From NCBI RefSeq assembly GCF_000485595.1, contig NW_014577856.1, forward strand, positions 68,126 through 94,648: a stretch of DNA of 26,523 bases. The letters are read 5' to 3'. A program made the position numbers and the translations under genes. The notes under the pieces are model-generated. The model had not been told where the DNA came from and did no database searches. It saw only the letters and a list, made by a program, of their open reading frames with translations. This document shows, in pieces, positions 1-7,805 of the stretch (position 1 is the first letter of the stretch; each line of letters opens with the position of its first letter). The stretch is from Priapulus caudatus. Its lineage: Eukaryota > Priapulida > Priapulimorpha > Priapulimorphida > Priapulidae.

Positions 1-304
1 TATATATATATATAGTGTGGTGGGCGTATCGCCAGAGCGAGCGATACACCAAGTGACCGGTCGGCGTAAGGTTGATTTTCTTCCGGATGGCTCCCCGTTG
101 CATTGCGTTGTCGAGCGTGTGACTTGTGATGAATATTTTGTTCCGATGTCGGTTGATGGGGGAACAAATCGAGATGGTTAGTTAGACCAGCTATGCAAAT
201 AAACATCCCCCGTAAATATACCTCGCCTTATCTTGAATAGTCATGACGGATTCACGGACATTGAATTAGCATGTCTGCCTGCGTGCCAGCAGGGCTCGCT
301 GCCT
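1..304. other. Left-edge single-copy DNA, no gene seen
   Basis: The window opens with a 14-base TA run and then ordinary mixed sequence up to the start of the GT-rich minisatellite. A short dyad lies at 26-47, with 7-base arms (gtatcgc and gcgatac) around an 8-base loop. I see no convincing coding frame, splice structure or RNA gene here. The TA run is cut by the window edge, so its full length is unknown. Confidence 0.6.
193..200 (+). promoter_or_regulatory. Octamer motif (ATGCAAAT), possible POU-factor site
   Basis: The eight bases match the canonical octamer bound by POU-domain transcription factors. This is a motif match only: an 8-mer occurs by chance often, there is no neighbouring gene in view, and no second copy or companion site supports it. 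Confidence 0.2.
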
Positions 305-1776
305 GTGTGTACGTGCGTGCGTGCGTGCGAGCGTGTGTGCGTACGTGTGAGTGTGTGTGCGTACGTGTATGTGTGCGTACATGCGTGTATGCCTACGCTC
401 CTGTCTGCGTGCGTGCGAGCGCGTGTTCGTACGTGCATATGTGCGTACGTTCGTGTGTGCGTACGTGCGAGCGCGTGTTTGTACGTGCATATGTGCGTAC
501 GTTCGTGTGTGCGTACGTGCGAGCGCGTGTTCGTACGTGCATATGTGCGTACGTTCGTGTCTACGTACGTGCGAGCGTGTGTGCGTACGTGTTAGTGTGT
601 GTGCGTACGTGTATGTGTGCGTGCATGCATGTATGCGTACGTTCCTGTCTGCGTGCGTGCGAGCGCGTGTTCGTACGTGCATATGTGCGTACGTTCGTGT
701 CTACGTACGTGTGAGCGTGTGTGCGTACGTGTGAGTGTGTCTGCGTACGTGTATGTGTGCGTACATGCATGTATGCGTACGTTCCTGTCTCTTGCGTGCG
801 AGCGCGTGTTCGTACGTGCATATGTGCGTACGTTGGTGTGTGCGTACGTGCGAGCGCGTGTTTGTGTCTACGTACGTGCGAGCGTGTGTGCGTACGTGTG
901 AGTGTGGGTGCGTACGTGTGAGTGTGTGTGCGTACGTGTGAGTGTGTGTGCGTACGTGTGAGTGTGTGTGCGTACGTGTATGTGTGCGTACATGCGAGCG
1001 CGTGTTCGTACGTGCATATGTGCGTACGTTCATGTCTACGTACGTGTGAGTGTGTGTGCGTACGTGCATATGTGCGTACGTTCGTGTCCGCGTACGTGTG
1101 AGTGTGTGCGCGTACGTGCATATGTGCGTACGTTTCTGTCTGCGTACGTGTGAGCGTGTGTGCGTACGTGTGAGCGTGTGTGCTTACGTGTGAGCGTGTG
1201 TGCGTACGTGCATATGTGCGTGTTCGTACGTGCATATGTGCGTACGTTCGTGTCTACGTACGTGCGAGCGTGTGTGCGTACGTGCGAGCGGGTGTGCGTA
1301 CGTGTTAGTGTGTGTGCGTACGTGCGAGCGTGTGTGCGTACGTGCGAGCGTGTGTGCGTACGTGTGAGCGTGTGTGCGCACATGCATATATGCGTACGTT
1401 CCTGTCTGCGTACGTGTGAGTGTGTGTGCGTACGTTCCTGTCTGCGTACGTGTAAGTTTGTGTGCGTACGTGCATATGTGCGTACGTTCCTGACTGCGTA
1501 CGTGTGAGCGTGTGTGCGCACGTGCGAGCGTGTGTGCGTACGTGCGAGCGTGTGTGCGTACGTGCGAGCGCGTGTGCGTACGTGTGAGCGTGTGTGCGTA
1601 CGTGCGAGCGTGTGTGCGTACGTGTGAGTGTGTGTGTGTACGTGTGAGGGTGTGTGCGTACGTGTGAGTGTGTGTGCGTTCGTGCATGTGAGCGTATACG
1701 GTAGTGTCTACATACGTGCGTACGTACGTGCGTGCATGCGTGTGCGTGCGTATGTGTGTGTGTGTGCGTGCGCGCA
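305..1776. repeat. 1.5-kb ACGT-rich minisatellite, basic unit about 20 bp
   Basis: Degenerate tandem repeats fill this block. Where most regular (about 1320-1620) the spacing is 20 bases, with a unit close to cgtgcgagcgtgtgtgcgta. Each unit carries the palindrome cgtacg or tacgta. A longer pattern is laid over this: blocks with cgtgcatatgtgcgtacgtt recur at about 430, 483, 536, 673, 813, 1008, 1063, 1113 and 1231, often followed by cgtgtctacgta. The + strand contains few stops, so long Cys/Val/Arg frames (and Thr/His/Arg on the - strand) run through in several frames at once. That is expected of such a repeat and is not evidence of genes. Confidence 0.9.
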
Positions 1777-2230
1777 GGCTCGGCCACGCCACGAGTAACG
1801 GCTCGATACGTTAATAACTTCGCCCTAATGGACAACACTGCTCTCGCCGTCGGCGATTCCGCTAAACTCCGTTTACAAATTGACATTAGGGGACGAAGAA
1901 GCGAGAAGAGGGAAATGGATGTATGTCATACAAATACGCAAGAAATACAGCCGCGCGTATACGTCGAAACAGGAGCCGGTGATACGCAGACGCACGTCGG
2001 GACACGGGTGACACAGGGCTATGCATTGTCACGTGCTGCCACATGACACGCACTCGGACCGCTCTCATTTCCTGCACCTCTCTGTTGTCATCGGTGCCCC
2101 GGCATTGTGCTCTCATCTTTCTCTCTTCCCACGAGCCGTGAGCAACGACGTAGGTTACTTCTACGCAAACATCGTTTGTCTTCACAGATGCTACAGAGAG
2201 CGGCTCCGTTCTATATATCCTCATCACAAT
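1777..2230. other. Single-copy island, no gene recognised
   Basis: Mixed-composition DNA between two GT-rich repeats. Open frames of about 100 codons cross it, but they run into the flanking repeats and show no recognisable domain. A pyrimidine-rich stretch ending in cttcacag just before 2188 resembles a 3' splice site, but I see no matching donor or conserved exon, so I do not call one. Confidence 0.5.
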
Positions 2231-2247
2231 GTGCGTACGTGCGTGTG

Positions 2248-2291
<44 letters not shown>

Positions 2292-2293
2292 TA
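2231..2293. repeat. (GCGT)n tetranucleotide array
   Basis: Nearly perfect gcgt repeats, about a dozen units, preceded by a slightly impure copy containing gtac. The same tetranucleotide recurs at 6641-6735, 15326-15432 and, as its complement, at 11107-11162 and 24041-24080. Confidence 0.9.
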
Positions 2294-2514
2294 GCCGTGT
2301 ACGCGCGTGACGAGCGGCGATGAAATATAGAAAAAAAACTGTTTGCGTAGCAGATTCATGAATTATGATTGACTGCGTCGAAACGCTAGCACGTTGTAGA
2401 CAGCCATCGAGCATTCTCATAATGTTCATGCTTATGAGTTTTATTTCCCCGTACGCGTGCGTGTGTCAGCGTGCGTATAGGCTAGCACATCCGTGCATGC
2501 GGGTGTGTGCGTGC
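2294..2514. other. Short single-copy spacer
   Basis: About 220 bases of mixed sequence between the GCGT array and the ACGT/50-bp arrays. It grades into GT-rich sequence after about 2450. No gene or RNA is recognisable. Confidence 0.45.
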
Positions 2515-2542
2515 ACGTACGTACGTACGTACGTACGTACGT
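2515..2542. repeat. (ACGT)n self-complementary tetranucleotide run
   Basis: About seven uninterrupted acgt units. The unit is its own reverse complement, so either strand can fold into a hairpin. It abuts the first 50-bp minisatellite unit, whose boundary sequence is also ACGT/GCGC-rich, so the run may be where that array grew from. Confidence 0.85.
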
Positions 2543-3090
2543 GCGCGCGTATATGCGTCCGTAACTTTCAGTATATGAGGACGCGCGTACGTGCGCGCGT
2601 GTATGCGTACGTAACTTTCAGTATATGATGACGCGCGTACGTGCGCGCGTGTATGCGTCCGTAACTCTCAGTATATGAGGACGCGCGTACGTGCGCGCGT
2701 GTATGCGTCCGTAACTCTCAGTATATGAGGACGCGCGTACATGCGCGCGTGCATGCGTCCGTAACTCTCAGTATATGAGGACGCGCGTACGTGCGCGCGT
2801 GTAGGCGTCCGTAACTCTCAGTATATGAGAACGCGCGTACGTGCGCGCGTGTATGCTTCCGTAACTCTCAGTATATGAGGACGCGCGTACGTGCGCGCGT
2901 GTATGCGTCCGTAACTCTTAGTATATGAGGACACGCGTACGTGCGCGCGTGTATGCGTCCGTAACTCTCAGTATATGAGGACGCGCGTACGTGCGCGCGT
3001 GTATGCGTCCGTAACTCTCAGTATATGAAGACGCGCGTACGTGCGCGCGTGTATGCGTCCGTAACTCTCGGTATATGAGGACGCGCGTGC
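2541..3090. repeat. 50-bp minisatellite, 11 head-to-tail copies
   Basis: The landmark gtaactctca (early copies gtaactttca) falls at 2561, 2611, 2661, 2711, 2761, 2811, 2861, 2911, 2961, 3011 and 3061, an exact 50-base period with no indels. Each unit has three parts: a GCGC-rich part (gtgcgcgcgtgtatgcgtcc), gtaactctcagtatatgagg, and acgcgcgtac. The unit junction acgcgcgtac / gtgcgcgcgt is a 20-base near-palindrome with one mismatched pair. The first two copies share ttt instead of tct. The array ends in GCGT-type sequence at about 3088-3110. It is non-coding: 50 is not a multiple of 3, so any open frame rotates through the unit. Confidence 0.95.
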
Positions 3091-3185
3091 GTGCGTGCGT
3101 ACGTGCGCGTGTGTCGATGAGCGTGCACAGTAAACACAAGCACTACGTGGTCGTGGGCGATTCATAACATGCGTGTCCATAAAGG

Positions 3186-3500
3186 CACCGATCACGCGTG
3201 GTTTATATAGCAGCGATCACACGTGATTACACGCAGCGATCACGCGTGGTTTATATAGCAGCGATCACGCGTGGTTTATATAGCAGCGATCACGCGTGGT
3301 TTATATAGCAGCGATCACACGTGATTACACGCAGCGATCACGCGTGGTTTATATAGCAGCGATCACGCGTGATTACACGCAGCGATCACGCGTAGTTTAT
3401 ATAGCAGCGATCACGCGTGATTACACGCAGCGATCACGCGTGGTTTATATAGCAGCGATCACGCGTGGTTTATATAACAGCGATCACGCGTGATTACACG
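3186..3500. repeat. Alternating 25/23-bp satellite, 13 units
   Basis: Thirteen contiguous units share the head cagcgatcacgcgtg and have two kinds of tail. Type A (25 bp) ends in gtttatatag and type B (23 bp) ends in attacacg. The order is A B A A A B A B A B A A B, with eight A and five B, and 8x25 + 5x23 exactly fills the interval. The head of every B unit with gcg contains the 12-base palindrome atcacgcgtgat. Two B units (from 3211 and after 3300) read cacacgtg instead and so contain the E-box core CACGTG. Each A unit carries a TATA-like tttatatag. The array is non-coding; the 65-codon frame inside it only reflects the period. Confidence 0.95.
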
Positions 3501-3530
3501 CGGCAAACACGCGGCAAACACGCGGCAGCG
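3501..3530. repeat. 11-bp repeat trailing the 25/23-bp array
   Basis: Two exact copies of cggcaaacacg (3501-3511 and 3512-3522) and the start of a third (cggcagcg) directly follow the last B unit. They may be a decayed or shortened derivative of the B tail (attacacg followed by cagc). Confidence 0.8.
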
Positions 3531-3838
3531 GACTGAGCAATCGCCGCTTACTTATCGACGCGGCGCCGCCTTTCCGCGCGCGTAAGCCGTTGTAATTGTA
3601 GTGTTCTGGAAGTGGCACCATCGCATCACTGCCGCTCGGTGCCGACATTATATCCGAACAAATAACAGTGTTGTGCGGCTGCCGGAGATCGATGGCTCAC
3701 GCATCCGCACCCTCACACTGAAAGTAAGTGGTTAATTTCCTCTCGTCGCTGGCTGTCAGTTTCAGAAATTACGCGCAGACGAAACGTATGTGCGTGTGCG
3801 TATATACGCGCGCGCGGACGCGTTCGTGCGCTCTCCCC
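3531..3838. other. GC-rich single-copy island
   Basis: Mixed, CpG-containing sequence (for example gacgcggcgccgcc near 3558) between the satellite and the G-rich tract. A sequence resembling a 5' splice site (gaaag followed by gtaagtgg-type context) lies near 3720-3730, but no coding frame leads into it: the only nearby start gives eight codons before a stop. It could be a promoter or untranslated exon; I cannot support either from sequence alone. Confidence 0.35.
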
Positions 3839-3936
3839 GGGGGAGGGGAGGGGAGGGGAGGGAAGAGGAGGTGAGAGGAGGAGAGGGGAGGGGAGAGCGG
3901 AGGAAGGAAGGGAGGCTGGGAGGGAGGGAGGGAAGC
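3839..3936 (+). repeat. Purine (G-rich) tract with clustered G-runs
   Basis: The + strand is almost pure purine. The first 24 bases consist of five runs of three to five G separated by single A. Further GGGG and GGG runs follow at about 3883-3892 and 3918-3933. This meets the usual pattern for an intramolecular G-quadruplex several times over. The complementary strand gives proline/serine-rich frames that are not genes. Confidence 0.85.
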
Positions 3937-4226
3937 AGACGTTTAGCGGGATCTATTATTAGTGGGAGACCTCCCGCTATGCGCGCTGGCGTCGCGCACT
4001 GCCGCTGCGCATTCTTTGATGAACCTGATTGCATTTTCGAATGCATAAAAAACACAAATTGCCTTTATCAGGCTCGCTGGCCGGCCAACCCGCGAATTGA
4101 TCACGATCGGCTATTTCCTTTGTCTACGCGCGCGTGCACGCAGGCAGCAGGGCGTATATAGCAAGGCATGTGAGGACGCGGTGTAAGAGCACGCGCGCAA
4201 GCACACACGCACGCAATGCGAGGCAG
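3937..4226. other. Single-copy spacer grading into ACGC-rich DNA
   Basis: Mixed sequence with no gene recognised. From about 4125 it becomes rich in cgcg and acgc, ending in a short acacgcacgc stretch just before the inverted-repeat element. Confidence 0.4.
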
Positions 4227-4276
4227 GCGTGTCCGGCCCGCGAATTTTTTTTCCTACACGTTATATCCATTGGGCT
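4227..4276 (+). repeat. Left inverted arm of the 4227-4522 element
   Basis: Reads outward-in as gcgtg, a GGCC/GCG-rich part, cgaa, eight T, then cctacacgttatatccatt and gggct. It pairs with 4471-4522. The last 24 bases (from cctacacg to gggct) match the other arm perfectly; the GC-rich outer part has one or two mismatches and small gaps. Confidence 0.85.
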
Positions 4277-4361
4277 CTTCTGATTGGCTGCTTTGATTTG
4301 ACCACACCATAGATAGTGTTTGGGATACCATAGATAGTATATAAGCCGATTCGGTTTATTG

Positions 4362-4410
4362 TTAGTGTTAGGGTTTGGGTTGTGGGTTAGGGTTGGAGTT
4401 AGGGTTAGGA
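4362..4410 (+). repeat. Interstitial telomere-like tract, eight TTAGGG-type units
   Basis: Eight contiguous units read TTAGTG, TTAGGG, TTTGGG, TTGTGGG, TTAGGG, TTGGAG, TTAGGG and TTAGGA. Three are exact TTAGGG; the others differ by one or two changes, one of them a 7-mer. The G-rich strand is the + strand. The tract lies wholly inside the inverted-repeat element. Six-base TTAGGG units differ from the five-base TTAGG common in insects, but eight degenerate units cannot identify the host telomere. Confidence 0.8.
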
Positions 4411-4470
4411 TTTTTGCATCATTCCTTGATATACGAAAAGTCTGATGCGGAAGTTGATATGCGTATATCA

Positions 4471-4522
4471 AGCCCAATGGATATAACGTGTAGGAAAAAA
4501 AAATTCGCCGGCCGGCCCACGC
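4471..4522 (-). repeat. Right inverted arm of the 4227-4522 element
   Basis: Begins agcccaatggatataacgtg, continues tagg, nine A, then ttcgccggccggccc and acgc. It is the reverse complement of the left arm apart from one extra A in the homopolymer and small differences in the GC-rich outer end. Confidence 0.85.
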
Positions 4523-4629
4523 TAGGTAGATACGCAACCGGCAGTGGCGCAGATGCAAGAGAGCGAACATATAAGACAGGGTTCACCATACGATTGAATA
4601 CGTACAACGCACGTCATCAAGGCAAACGT

Positions 4630-4925
4630 AAACACGCACGTATACACACGCGCAAGCGCGCGCGCACACACACAAGCACACACAAGCAGGCGCGCGCACA
4701 CGCAAACACACACGCAGGCACTCACATACGCGCGCGCGCACACACACACAAACGCACGCACACACGCACGCACATACACACACACACCGACACACACACC
4801 TACACACCCACACACACACGCGCGCGCGCGCGCGCGCAGACGCACGCGCGTGTACGCAAGCACGCAGGACACACTCACATGCACACACGCATACACACAT
4901 GCCCGAACGCACGCACACGCGGACA
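4630..4925. repeat. CA/GCAC-rich low-complexity block
   Basis: Mixed ca, gcac and cgcg units. It contains a pure run of alternating C and G at about 4819-4837, which with the CA around it gives extended purine-pyrimidine alternation (Z-DNA-prone). Thr/His/Arg frames on + and Cys/Val frames on - come from the repeat. Confidence 0.85.
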
Positions 4926-5273
4926 TATGCGTGCGCACGGAAGTCAGTGTGCATTCCGTTTCGTTTCGTTTTGCGTTACATTGTTTCTTTTTAGCGGCTT
5001 CTATAGAGCCTCGGTTGTCGCTAGCTTCTCCACGGCGCGATTATGCAACAGTTGAATATACTTATCCTGACGTATCATGCCTGCAGCAGATTTTGCAAGC
5101 GTTTGAAGCGTTCACCTATCTCTGTCGCTCTATTAATTTATCTTACCTCTTCGGCTTCTGTCTCTCTCACCGTCTCTAGCTCTGTATACCCCCCTGGTCC
5201 TCGCGCTCTCCCCTTTCTCTTGTCTGTCTGTCTCTCTCTCTTTCTCTATTTGTATATATCTATATACATATAT
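4926..5273. other. Single-copy island, pyrimidine-rich at its right end
   Basis: Mixed sequence followed by a ct-rich stretch (about 5115-5250) and a short TA run. Several overlapping frames of 80-120 codons cross it and enter the flanking repeats; none has recognisable domains. No RNA gene seen. Confidence 0.45.
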
Positions 5274-5285
5274 GCGCGCGCGCGC

Positions 5286-5346
<61 letters not shown>

Positions 5347-5359
5347 TGTGTGTGTGTGA
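5274..5359. repeat. (GC)n then (TG)n dinucleotide array
   Basis: A pure gc run (about 5274-5286) passes directly into an almost pure tg array interrupted by two gag triplets. The whole is alternating purine-pyrimidine, a standard Z-DNA-forming pattern. Confidence 0.9.
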
Positions 5360-5622
5360 TGTGTATTTGAGTGTCAGCCGTGTAATTGCGCATTGTACAC
5401 GAAACACATAACGGAAGCTTAATAAGTACATCAAGTAAAATCAAAAAGGGTAAAGGCATATCTATATCATATAATACATAAATATTATTATATACAAACC
5501 GACGCAATAGTAGATCACGCCTTACCGCTTTTGACCTATACTTGATTATTATTAAGCCCTTTTTCGTATGGACCGGCCCTCAGCAAGTGCGATGGGTTGT
5601 TAGAATATATTATATAAGTTAT
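5360..5622. other. Single-copy DNA left of the duplicated module
   Basis: AT-rich mixed sequence present once in the window. It ends in a TA-rich stretch that matches the TA runs found at the other two module boundaries. No gene recognised. Confidence 0.5.
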
Positions 5623-5640
5623 AGTATATATATATACATA

Positions 5641-5950
5641 GAACCTCTAAAACAACATCCTCAACCCTCGCTTGCTGAGGCGTCCACAAGAGGGTCATCG
5701 AGCTAAATAGGAACCGACCGCAAAACCGGAAGTCAGAGAAACTCGCGCGCGCCCGTCGTCGCTGATCGATATGATCACTTCGAAATAACGAGGATAGCGA
5801 GTGTTTCCGAGCTTGTCCGGTCTGCTGCTTCCCTGTTGCCGCGTGCGATGCCGCCTGTGCATTATTCGCCCTCCGGCCACATGTCTGTCGGGACTAACGA
5901 TCCGCTAATTCCCTCATCGGTCATACACAGACCCGGCGGCGGCGCACCAT
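5641..5950. other. Module copy 1, island 1
   Basis: Single-copy-type sequence matching 14372-14668. Frames of about 60 codons exist but are not kept in the other copy because of indels, so there is no support for coding. No RNA gene seen. Confidence 0.6.
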
Positions 5951-6034
5951 ACGCACACACACACACAATACACACACACACCACACACACAGCAACCCAC
6001 CCACTACACACACACACACACACACACTCACACA
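5951..6034. repeat. (CA)n array, module copy 1
   Basis: Impure ca repeats broken by caata, ccac and agcaaccc. The counterpart at 14669-14742 is purer. Confidence 0.9.
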
Positions 6035-6640
6035 TCCGCATCACACTCCACCGCGCGCGGCAGAATTAGACCGTAATATCCTCACGCTGCGATAGATTAA
6101 ATTCATAATGCAACCCTTTCTCCCATAATTTCATAATAGTCGCGGCGCGGAAGGAATCAAAGAGCGCCGGCTATGAGCGGCCGACGATACGACGCATTCG
6201 CCGCGCCGCTGCCGACGATTGTATGTTACTCCCCGAAGCATAAATTGAATTAGGCGCATATATGAGCTAGTCCGCGCCTGTGTGCAAGTGTAAGCTAAAC
6301 AAACCGACTGCCTGGCAAAGCACTGACTGCGAAATCAATACGCTGTCTCAGCAGAGTCAGAGCACGACGCAACCGACACATCCCCACTCAATGAGCGAAA
6401 CATCGCAAAGAACGAAGGAGGCGTGCGTGGCGGCGATGGCCGACGGCTGACGAATCGGCGACGGAATCGTCTGGTGGGCGTAGCCGTGTCTCCCATATCC
6501 ACATAAGTGTTCGATGTTATCGAGTCGCATGTCTCTCACTTACTGTATAATATAAATCGATGCCGCTAATAGCGAATAATGACCTCCGACCATGTGAAAT
6601 CTGGCACACCCGATGACTCCACCTCATCCAGTGTGTACTA
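6035..6640. other. Module copy 1, island 2
   Basis: About 600 bases of single-copy-type DNA matching 14743-15325. It contains CG-rich triplet-like parts (gccgcgccgctgccgac; ggcgatggccgacggctga) and many TAAT cores. Frames are not preserved between copies. It could be a regulatory island, but only repetition of the module supports it. Confidence 0.55.
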
Positions 6641-6735
6641 ATGCATGCGTGCGTAGCGTGCGTACGTGCGATGCGTGCGTAAGTACGTGCGTGCGTGTGA
6701 CCTATAATGCGTGCGTGCGTGCTTGTGGTGCGTGG
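6641..6735. repeat. (GCGT)n array, module copy 1
   Basis: Degenerate gcgt/acgt repeats broken by other sequence (tgacctataat near 6700). The counterpart at 15326-15432 is much purer and ends in gggt units. Confidence 0.85.
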
Positions 6736-6751
6736 TGGTGTAGCACACTAT

Positions 6752-7117
6752 GCAGCTCTCTCCTCCTTCCTCTCTACGATACTCTCCTCTTCTCTCTTTT
6801 TTCGCCACCCCTCCTCATGCCTCTCCTCTTACTCCTCTCCTCCTCATTCTTCCATATATTCGCTCTTCCTCATCTTCCTCCTCCTCCTCTCCTCATCTTC
6901 CTCCTCTCTCCTCTCCCCTCCCCTCCTCCCTTCTTCCTCCTCTCCATTCTTCCCATTTACCCTCCCTTGCACTCCCTCCCCTCCTCCCTCCTCCTCCTTC
7001 TCCCCTCCTCCCCTCCTCCTCCCTCCTCCTCTCGTCCTCCTCCCCTCTCCTCCTCCTCTTCCTCTCCTCCTCCCCATTTTTCTCATCCCATTCACCTCCT
7101 CTTTCGTACGTTCTTCT
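6752..7117 (+). repeat. Polypyrimidine (CTCC/CCT) tract, module copy 1
   Basis: About 360 bases of almost pure C and T on the + strand. Leu/Ser/Pro-rich frames on + and Arg/Glu/Gly-rich frames on - are by-products. Homopyrimidine tracts of this size can form triplex DNA. It ends next to a caca-g acceptor-like site at 7131, as the counterpart does at 15838. Confidence 0.9.
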
Positions 7118-7131
7118 CGCATTCTCCACAG

Positions 7132-7193
7132 GAAAATCAGTTGGCGAGCCGAACATGTATTCTGAATCAATATTGACGGAGGAGAAGCAATAA
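7132..7193 (+). other. Copy-1 counterpart of the candidate exon, frame broken
   Basis: Aligns with the start of 15839-16015 and follows a similar pyrimidine tract plus AG. The frame that is open for 58 codons in copy 2 is disrupted here: a base is missing near 7139, and a further missing G in gaggagaagc brings a TAA at 7191-7193, twelve codons after the ATG at 7155. Either the copy-2 frame is chance or one copy carries sequence errors. Confidence 0.25.
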
Positions 7194-7805
7194 CACAAGT
7201 CAGCGAGCAGGCTGTTCCGACCATCGACGGCCTTGTCGCCCCGGTCGCGCTTTTGTCTACGGTTTGCCGCGCTCAGTCGCCGTCGCTCTCCCATAGTAGA
7301 GTGCAGTCGCCTCCCCTCATCCCTAGCTCGCTTCTCCTCAGCCTCGTCTACACACTGCCTCTCTCTCTCTCTCCTCTCTTCTCTATATATAAAAACAGTT
7401 TTATACATATAATCTATATCATATAGTAAAGTTGTATGAAAAAAGTCATGTGTGCATAAATATATAATTTATTATATATATTATAATATTATATATCGAC
7501 AATCCAGAAGAGTATATTTTATCTAGTCATATTACTTGCTCAATGAATCGCATTGGACTTCCACGTAGATCGAACTGTTCCTTTCCTAAACATGGCTCTT
7601 AATTTACAGTCAAAAGAAACCAGAGCTTGCCCAAAGAAAATCGACATTGGCTCTATCGAACGAACTCAATCGTCGATTCAGCCTCGGCTCCATAGCGTTT
7701 TTCCCTATCACCTCTCCCACCGTCCTCCGCAGACGCAATCCGAAACCAAGCTGACACACGGGACCGACGTCGCTACACGCTACTCTTCTCTTAGACTCGC
7801 TTGCA
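7194..7805. other. Module copy 1, island 3
   Basis: Single-copy-type DNA matching 16016-16505, with a short TC run and an AT-rich centre (about 7380-7510). A 91-codon frame begins at 7553, but the matching part of copy 2 is read in a different frame with different residues, which argues against coding. No RNA gene seen. Confidence 0.55.

Larger units (their letters stand above)
4227..4522. mobile_element. Candidate MITE/foldback element, ~296 bp, with telomere-like core
   Basis: Two inverted arms of about 50 bp (4227-4276 and 4471-4522) bound a ~194-bp interior that codes for nothing. This is the architecture of a non-autonomous miniature inverted-repeat or foldback element. The inner ~24 bases of the arms are identical, both arms contain an A/T run (8 T against 9 A), and the outer parts match with small gaps. 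The interior holds a repeated accatagatagt (about 4306 and 4327), a TTAGGG-like tract at 4362-4410 and a perfect 11-bp inverted repeat (cttgatatacg at 4425-4435, complement at 4462-4472). I do not see a convincing target-site duplication outside the arms, so the element class is open. An old inverted duplication is the main alternative. Confidence 0.55.

Noticed and set aside
233-1886. Several overlapping Cys/Val/Arg-rich and Thr/His-rich open frames of 60-225 codons
   Set aside because: They lie in the ACGT-rich minisatellite, occur on both strands and in several frames at the same place, and change composition with the repeat. This is the expected by-product of a stop-free repeat.
2161-2192. 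Possible 3' splice site (pyrimidines then cttcacag) followed by ATG
   Set aside because: The frame after it runs straight into the GCGT array and no donor or upstream exon is evident.
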